From: Anaerolineales bacterium
GTDB taxonomy: Bacteria > Chloroflexota > Anaerolineae > Anaerolineales > Villigracilaceae
Direction: 5' to 3'
DNA: 64,000 nucleotides
NCBI GenBank assembly: GCA_015075275.1
Contig: JABTUU010000002.1
Coordinates: 806,001-870,000 of the forward strand
Of this stretch, positions 59,541-64,000 are shown one piece after another (the first letter of the stretch is position 1; each line of letters opens with the position of its first letter). Made by a program: the position numbers and the translations under genes. The notes below the pieces were generated by a model. The model was not told the origin of the DNA, did no database searches, and worked only from the letters and a program-made list of their open reading frames with translations.

Positions 59541-59575
59541 GGCGCCCCTCTCCGCTCGGAGGGGACGGGGGCGAG
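59541..59575. repeat. GC-rich hairpin repeat after the DUF262 gene
   Basis: CCCCTC (59545-59550) and GAGGGG (59559-59564) pair across TCCGCTCG, with further G/C-rich complementarity. It resembles the CCCCTCTCC...GGAGAGGGG element at 49472. No T-run follows, so it is called a repeat. Confidence 0.55.
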
Positions 59576-59608
59576 GTCGATTAAGTTATCCTTTACAATT
59601 TCAAATAT

Positions 59609-61666
59609 CTATTCTTCCTCTAACTGCCAATCTTCATCTGATATACCTGCGAGCGCAATTAAATTGTTGCACAAGCTCTTTACACTTGGCGATGATAAAT
59701 TTAAATACAGCCACCAACCATTTGGAAGTTGCTTGCAGGCATTTTGAAATTCCTGCCTATCAAAATACGCGGGCATCTGTGAAGCTATTTTTACGTCAAA
59801 ATCTTCTACTAACTCGCTTACGGTTACAGATGTGTAATAAGCAACATCACGCCATGTGTTCACAACAAAAGATTGCCCTAAGATAGTTAGTGATCTTGGC
59901 TTTTTTCCAGTAGCTTTCTGGATAACGGGTGGTGTTCCTAATTCTAGCCATATCTCCAGAATAGCATCAGTCAAAAAGTTAGCACGAGTCTGAATTGCTT
60001 TGTCGTCCCACTTGGAAATCTTTTGACTAAAGTATTCGTTATTAAGCCTAAGTGCATGTCCTGCAAAACGGCTTTTCTTGTTTTGAAATGATGAATTAGA
60101 AAGTTCCGAGTTCCATTCTTGTGTAACTAAAGTCAAGTTGCCGAGTGTGTCTAAATAATCTTTGTAAGTTTGTTCCCACGACTTGCCAATGTGTGCCTTC
60201 CATTCTTCACTCATGGTTTGCGGCATTATATGCTCAATAGTTGCAGCCTTGTCGAGTACTGTATACCCGCCAGAATGATTCTTAATTGAAAGGTGGCGGT
60301 TAATTGTCTCCAAAATCAGGACAATTTTTTCTCGAGTTTGACTTCGCTTGTCATACATTTGCTCGGTAAGAACTTCGCGCCGAACATTAATATCTGAGGG
60401 GTATCTTTTAGTAACAATCACTTTTTTGAGTGTCTCTATTAGTTTTGTTGGGCTAAGTTCTCTCCATAAAGTAGGGAACATCTTGTTTAGATAGTTTGTT
60501 GGTTCGCTAGTTAGATAGCGCCGCACGAGATAATTCTCCAAAATATCCAAAACTTCCTCAAACTCAGCGTGGGATAATCGTTTGTCATCATATGCCTCAT
60601 ACACCATTAAAAGAAAAGGATATGCAGTTGAAATTTCCAGCACGTTTAGTCTGCGCAACTTGCTTTTTATATTGGCGTCAGCTTCGTGCTCTGGACGAAG
60701 CAATCGATCATAGTATTCGGCAAAGTCTTTGAGTGTAGCAATTTCTTGTTCAAATAATTCAGATGTCGCGAATTCGTTTTCGATCCTGTCTCGAAAACGT
60801 TCGTAAACATGTCGCTCGTTACACAAAACACCGCTCCTCATAGTTAGGTAGTGTCGTAGAAATGCTGTCAATTCACCAAGATTAGAACGTCCAACATTCC
60901 TTTTGTCTTGAAGTAAATTTTCTATTTTTGACCAATATTTCTCAAAAACATCCGCCTGACGTTTTTCAGGTAATTTCATCGCAATATAATTTCTTACAAG
61001 ATCTGCCTGCGTTAATGGTTTATTCTTCGCATTCAGGCTTTCAAAGATTTCATATGGACGTTCGCCCTGATCAAGGTCAATAAATACAACTTGCAAGCTG
61101 TTTGCTAGCACAAGAAATAGACGATCAGGGTCGATGGTTTCAGCCCTGATTCTGTTTTCGAGCTCTTTGAAGAAAAAGCGGTAAGCTTCCGGGATTTTCG
61201 AATCAATTCCTTGTGGAAATTCATTGCCTTTTAACAAGGACAGATAAGCATCTCGATCCCCATATTTTTTTGTAGGCACAAGTTTGTAAAACAAAATGTC
61301 CGTTTCATCTGGATTGGTAAGTAATCGTCGAATGCGTTTTAATAAATTTGGATGAGTAGCCTCAACGATGTTACCTAAAGCACATAGCATCAAAGAAATT
61401 GAGGTCAAACGTTGTTGTCCATCTACAAGCTTGAATGCAGGAATAACACCATTGCGAGTTCCGTCATTTATAACTACTAACGCCCCCATGAAATGCTCTG
61501 GTTCTTTATCGGAAGTGTACGAATCATATAAACCAATTACATCATTAACAAGAGTCTGCCAATTTTCCTTTTCCCAAGCATATTCACGCTGAAAGTGCGG
61601 AAGAACATAATGCACGTCCCCGCCATTGGCAAACACTTTCGAAATTTTTAGGCTGTCTGCTTTCAT
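59609..61666 (-). CDS. GmrSD-type protein with DUF262 and DUF1524 domains (type IV restriction-like)
   Basis: A 685-residue protein. The N-terminal DUF262 (GmrS-like) has LPHFQREYAWEKENWQ and the ParB/nucleotide-binding KLVDGQQRLTSISLML. The C-terminal DUF1524 has a His-Me-type nuclease, TIEHIMPQTMSEEW with DTLGNLTLVTQEWNSEL and NSSFQNKKS. Such proteins restrict phage DNA bearing modified bases using NTP. The last 100 residues (LTILGQSFVVNTWRDVAYYT to the end) form an additional domain I do not recognise in the standard type. The gene is clearly AT-richer than its neighbours and was probably acquired by transfer. It is upstream of the DpnI-like gene on the same strand. Confidence 0.92.
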   Translation of the reverse strand: MKADSLKISKVFANGGDVHYVLPHFQREYAWEKENWQTLVNDVIGLYDSYTSDKEPEHFMGALVVINDGTRNGVIPAFKLVDGQQRLTSISLMLCALGNIVEATHPNLLKRIRRLLTNPDETDILFYKLVPTKKYGDRDAYLSLLKGNEFPQGIDSKIPEAYRFFFKELENRIRAETIDPDRLFLVLANSLQVVFIDLDQGERPYEIFESLNAKNKPLTQADLVRNYIAMKLPEKRQADVFEKYWSKIENLLQDKRNVGRSNLGELTAFLRHYLTMRSGVLCNERHVYERFRDRIENEFATSELFEQEIATLKDFAEYYDRLLRPEHEADANIKSKLRRLNVLEISTAYPFLLMVYEAYDDKRLSHAEFEEVLDILENYLVRRYLTSEPTNYLNKMFPTLWRELSPTKLIETLKKVIVTKRYPSDINVRREVLTEQMYDKRSQTREKIVLILETINRHLSIKNHSGGYTVLDKAATIEHIMPQTMSEEWKAHIGKSWEQTYKDYLDTLGNLTLVTQEWNSELSNSSFQNKKSRFAGHALRLNNEYFSQKISKWDDKAIQTRANFLTDAILEIWLELGTPPVIQKATGKKPRSLTILGQSFVVNTWRDVAYYTSVTVSELVEDFDVKIASQMPAYFDRQEFQNACKQLPNGWWLYLNLSSPSVKSLCNNLIALAGISDEDWQLEEE

Positions 61667-61808
61667 TGAAACGCCTCCAGAAAATCATATTTCTTCCGAA
61701 AATAGCCAGTTTCTAAAGCGTAACATAATATTACGCTCACATGTTATTCACATTCAATCAATTATAAAACCTTCTTCCCGTTATCGCCCCTTGCAGGATT
61801 GTGGTGAA

Positions 61809-63512
61809 TCAAAACCCTAACTCCTTCAAATTCTGCTCCTTGCTCTTCTTTACCTTCTCTCCCAACAACTCCTTCCAAAACTCATCGTCATACCTGCGTG
61901 AGCGCACAGGCAGGGGCATCGGGACTCCCCAGCCGAGCAGAAGCGCTTCCTCCTTCGGTTGGAGTCGCGCCAACATGCCGCGCAAAGCCTCCCGTCCCGC
62001 GAGACCCGAAAGGACGGCGTGGATATCGTCCTCGTCGCCGAGCCAGCCTGAGATGCGCGTCCCCAACTGCGACATGACCTCGTCATAAATTTGCGACGGA
62101 CGCTGATCCACGATCAACAACGTCACATAATATTTGCGGAGTTCGCGCGCGATGGTCGCGAACGTCGTCTGCGCTGCCATCTCGCGGTTCAACAATTTGT
62201 GCGCCTCCTCCACGACGATCACCAACGGACGCGGCTCCTCTTTTCCATGCGTGCGAAACGAGTTGGTCTTATGCTCCCACGCATTGCGGATCTTGCGCGT
62301 CAACAAATTCGACACGAGCAGATAATCCAGGTCGCTTTCGTGTTCGCCGAACGACAGGATCACATGCTGTCCGTTCTCCAGCGACGCGATGATCTCCTTC
62401 ACCGAATCCGCCGCGGGCTTCTCGACGATATACGGCTTGCCGAACAAGAGACGCAGTTTATTATGCAACGCCTCCGCCGCAGGAACATTCACACCATGTT
62501 GATTCGCCCATGCCGCCACACTATCAGGATGCGGCACTTTTTTCATCTTGCCTTTTTCATCTTCTACTTCAACCTCTTCGCGGTTCATCACTTTGAAACT
62601 TGCGAACCAATTATTTCCGAACGATGTATACAAAGCATTCAAAGTCGTTGCCGTCGTATCTTTCAGATCCAATACGCGTGAAAGCGTCTCAATATCGCTT
62701 GTGGATATGTCGCCCGTCGAGATCTCCAGATTAAAATCGGGGACTTGCCCTCTTATGGTTGATCCGCCTCCCAAGCCGACGATTCGAACCTTCGACTTGA
62801 ACTTGGTCTTCAATCCCGTCACGGCTTTTTTCGTGTCTGACGCCACATCGTCAAAGCCATATTCGTTGTGCATATCCAGCACGAACACGGAGGCTTTGTT
62901 GTAGTGCATCAACCCCGCCAGCGCCAGCCGCGTGAGGAACGACTTGCCCGTGCCAGTCGCCCCGAACACCCCCGACGACCTCTGCACGAACTTCTCCATG
63001 TCAATGCACACGGGATGATCCTGTTCGCGCGTGTACCCGATGATGAAGTTGCCCTTCTCGTTCGGGTCGCCGAAGATCTCCGCGATGTCACCTTCGTTCG
63101 CCAGGAAGACCTGCGCGTGATGCGGCGGCACATTTTTGACGGGCAAGATGCGCGGCTCATCTTTCAGCCCCGCGTCGATCCGTCCGCGCCAATCTTTATA
63201 TTCCGCCGTCCCCAACTGCGGACCGATCTCCAGCATCAGGTTTGGCAACACTTCGAGATTCGCATACAGCGTCTGTCCATGCAACGCCTTCGAAATATGC
63301 GACGGGAACCGTCCCTCCATCTGCTCATCCGCAAAGCGCGGGTCCGTCGCGCCGAGCACAATGTCCGTGACGATGCCATAATAATTCCACTCGCCCGATT
63401 GGATGACGACGAACGCTCCCTCCTGAATCTCCTGCGGAGAAACCGTAAGCCTCACGCGGAAGTTTTCTTTTAATCCACCGCCAACCAAATATCCGATTTT
63501 TGTTCTATCCAT
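61809..63512 (-). CDS. HerA-type DNA-translocating ATPase (DUF87)
   Basis: A 567-residue HerA/FtsK-superfamily ATPase. An N-terminal HAS-barrel domain (GYLVGGGLKENFRVRL, GAFVVIQSGEWNYYGIVTDI) precedes the ATPase with Walker A GVFGATGTGKSFLTRL, Walker B PLVIVVEEAHKLL and the DQRPSQI sensor region. HerA hexamers pull DNA and often work with a nuclease such as NurA or with Sir2-type effectors in defence systems. The gene to the right, reaching the window edge, is separated by a palindromic repeat. No NurA-like gene is seen in the window. Confidence 0.93.
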   Translation of the reverse strand: MDRTKIGYLVGGGLKENFRVRLTVSPQEIQEGAFVVIQSGEWNYYGIVTDIVLGATDPRFADEQMEGRFPSHISKALHGQTLYANLEVLPNLMLEIGPQLGTAEYKDWRGRIDAGLKDEPRILPVKNVPPHHAQVFLANEGDIAEIFGDPNEKGNFIIGYTREQDHPVCIDMEKFVQRSSGVFGATGTGKSFLTRLALAGLMHYNKASVFVLDMHNEYGFDDVASDTKKAVTGLKTKFKSKVRIVGLGGGSTIRGQVPDFNLEISTGDISTSDIETLSRVLDLKDTTATTLNALYTSFGNNWFASFKVMNREEVEVEDEKGKMKKVPHPDSVAAWANQHGVNVPAAEALHNKLRLLFGKPYIVEKPAADSVKEIIASLENGQHVILSFGEHESDLDYLLVSNLLTRKIRNAWEHKTNSFRTHGKEEPRPLVIVVEEAHKLLNREMAAQTTFATIARELRKYYVTLLIVDQRPSQIYDEVMSQLGTRISGWLGDEDDIHAVLSGLAGREALRGMLARLQPKEEALLLGWGVPMPLPVRSRRYDDEFWKELLGEKVKKSKEQNLKELGF

Positions 63513-63526
63513 AAATCCTCTTCTCT

Positions 63527-63607
63527 ACCACAAAGGGTCACGAAGGTACACAAAGGTTTAAAGCCTTTTGATTTTCCTTCGTGCCACTTTGTGACACTTC
63601 GTGGTGG
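63527..63607. repeat. Palindromic intergenic repeat (ACCACAAAG...CTTCGTGGTGG)
   Basis: The left part ACCACAAAGGGTCACGAAGG is mirrored by CCTTCGTGCCACTTTGTG and CTTCGTGGTGG. It fills almost the whole gap between the HerA gene and the next gene and resembles in form the element at 17191-17250. Confidence 0.75.
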
Positions 63608-63613
63608 AAAATT

Positions 63614-64000
63614 TTACACGCTCACATCGCTCAACGCGCCAAGCACAGACATGAGCGTCGGGTAATCATCTCTCAATAGCGTAATGACTTCATGAGTTGC
63701 GCGTTCCTGCCAACTCTTATCCTTATGCGCGGACTGCGCTTGCAAGATATGCGCCGCGACCACTTCACCCACAGGAATTTCCTGATTGTTCAAGATGTGC
63801 CTGAAATATCCAAACTTCTCGGTGAAGCGTGTAATATCTTTATCGTCGCATTTATAGATCACATCCAAACTCAACGGCGGACGCGGCGGCAGGAGATGGA
63901 AAATCTTCCCATCCTGTTCGTATCCCACCGCCAGCACGGACATTTCCACAGGGACGATTCTGCGCTCGCGGTTATCTTTCATCACCTCATCGCTGACATT
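63614..64000 (-). CDS. Partial gene of unknown function upstream of HerA
   Basis: The reverse-strand frame remains open to the window edge (129 codons) and its true start is probably beyond base 64000; an ATG at 63982 and GTG at 63985 exist but look internal. The sequence RRIVPVEMSVLAVGYEQDG, IFHLLPPRPPLSLDVIYK and LRDDYPTLMSVLGALSD is the C-terminal part of a protein often found next to HerA genes, to my recollection. Function unknown. A palindromic repeat separates it from HerA. Confidence 0.75.
   Translation of the reverse strand, partial: NVSDEVMKDNRERRIVPVEMSVLAVGYEQDGKIFHLLPPRPPLSLDVIYKCDDKDITRFTEKFGYFRHILNNQEIPVGEVVAAHILQAQSAHKDKSWQERATHEVITLLRDDYPTLMSVLGALSDVSV

Noticed and set aside
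1..64000. CRISPR arrays, phage or insertion sequences
   Set aside because: No regularly spaced direct repeats, transposase or phage structural genes were seen; the repeats present are short palindromes.

Overview
The window looks like a chromosomal segment of a Chloroflexota bacterium, most likely of the class Anaerolineae. This is inference from several traits together: many lipoproteins and membrane proteins with Pro/Thr-rich linkers, an SHMT-GcvT fusion, an FMN-riboswitch-controlled RibXY-type riboflavin importer, tandem cyclic-di-AMP receptor genes, a T-box before valS, and abundant short palindromic intergenic repeats. By eye the sequence is moderately GC-rich. The exception is about 59.6-61.8 kb (a DUF262/DUF1524 gene), which is clearly AT-richer. 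No rRNA, CRISPR array, complete insertion sequence or phage was seen.

Layout. 0-9.7 kb: start of recG, an ECF sigma/membrane-protein pair, glutaryl-CoA dehydrogenase, and a tight five-gene leftward run (MaoC hydratase, class A PBP, YwbE, lipoprotein, DegV). 9.7-16.4 kb: a glycosidase-like protein, a cytosine methyltransferase-Vsr pair, two cyclic-di-AMP receptor paralogues, a TolB-like lipoprotein and panC. 16.4-30.1 kb: ssb, oligoendopeptidase F, ychF, tRNA-Leu, terC, rnhB, a glycosyltransferase, tRNA-Pro, an esterase, an MBL hydrolase, a site-2 protease, the 1032-residue SHMT-GcvT fusion and tRNA-Arg. 30.1-36.2 kb: a T-box-controlled valS and an FMN riboswitch followed by an ABC importer (permease, binding protein, ATPase). 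36.2-45.3 kb: holB, rsgA, a class B PBP, maf, xpt, a HIT protein and guaA in repeat-rich surroundings. 45.3-57.4 kb: a VWA-like/FHA protein with a PP2C phosphatase, cupin, rsmG, DUF4349 protein, phosphoesterase, coaBC, surface lipoproteins, a GNAT, polX and a small transporter. 57.4-64 kb: a defence-type cluster with a DpnI homologue and a deleted duplicate of it, a Phd/PIN toxin-antitoxin pair with an operator-like palindrome, a broken DUF2283 gene, a GmrSD-type protein and a HerA-type ATPase with a partial neighbour.

Two themes run through the window. First, five apparent single-nucleotide frameshifts interrupt four otherwise well-conserved genes (valS, the riboflavin-binding protein, the class B PBP with two, and the VWA/FHA protein). 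At least three lie at short homopolymers. Essential valS is among them, so uncorrected long-read assembly errors are the simplest explanation. Second, short palindromic repeats have entered coding sequence: they supply the C-terminal tail of DegV, the end of the HIT protein, the guaA start region and an internal stretch of guaA.
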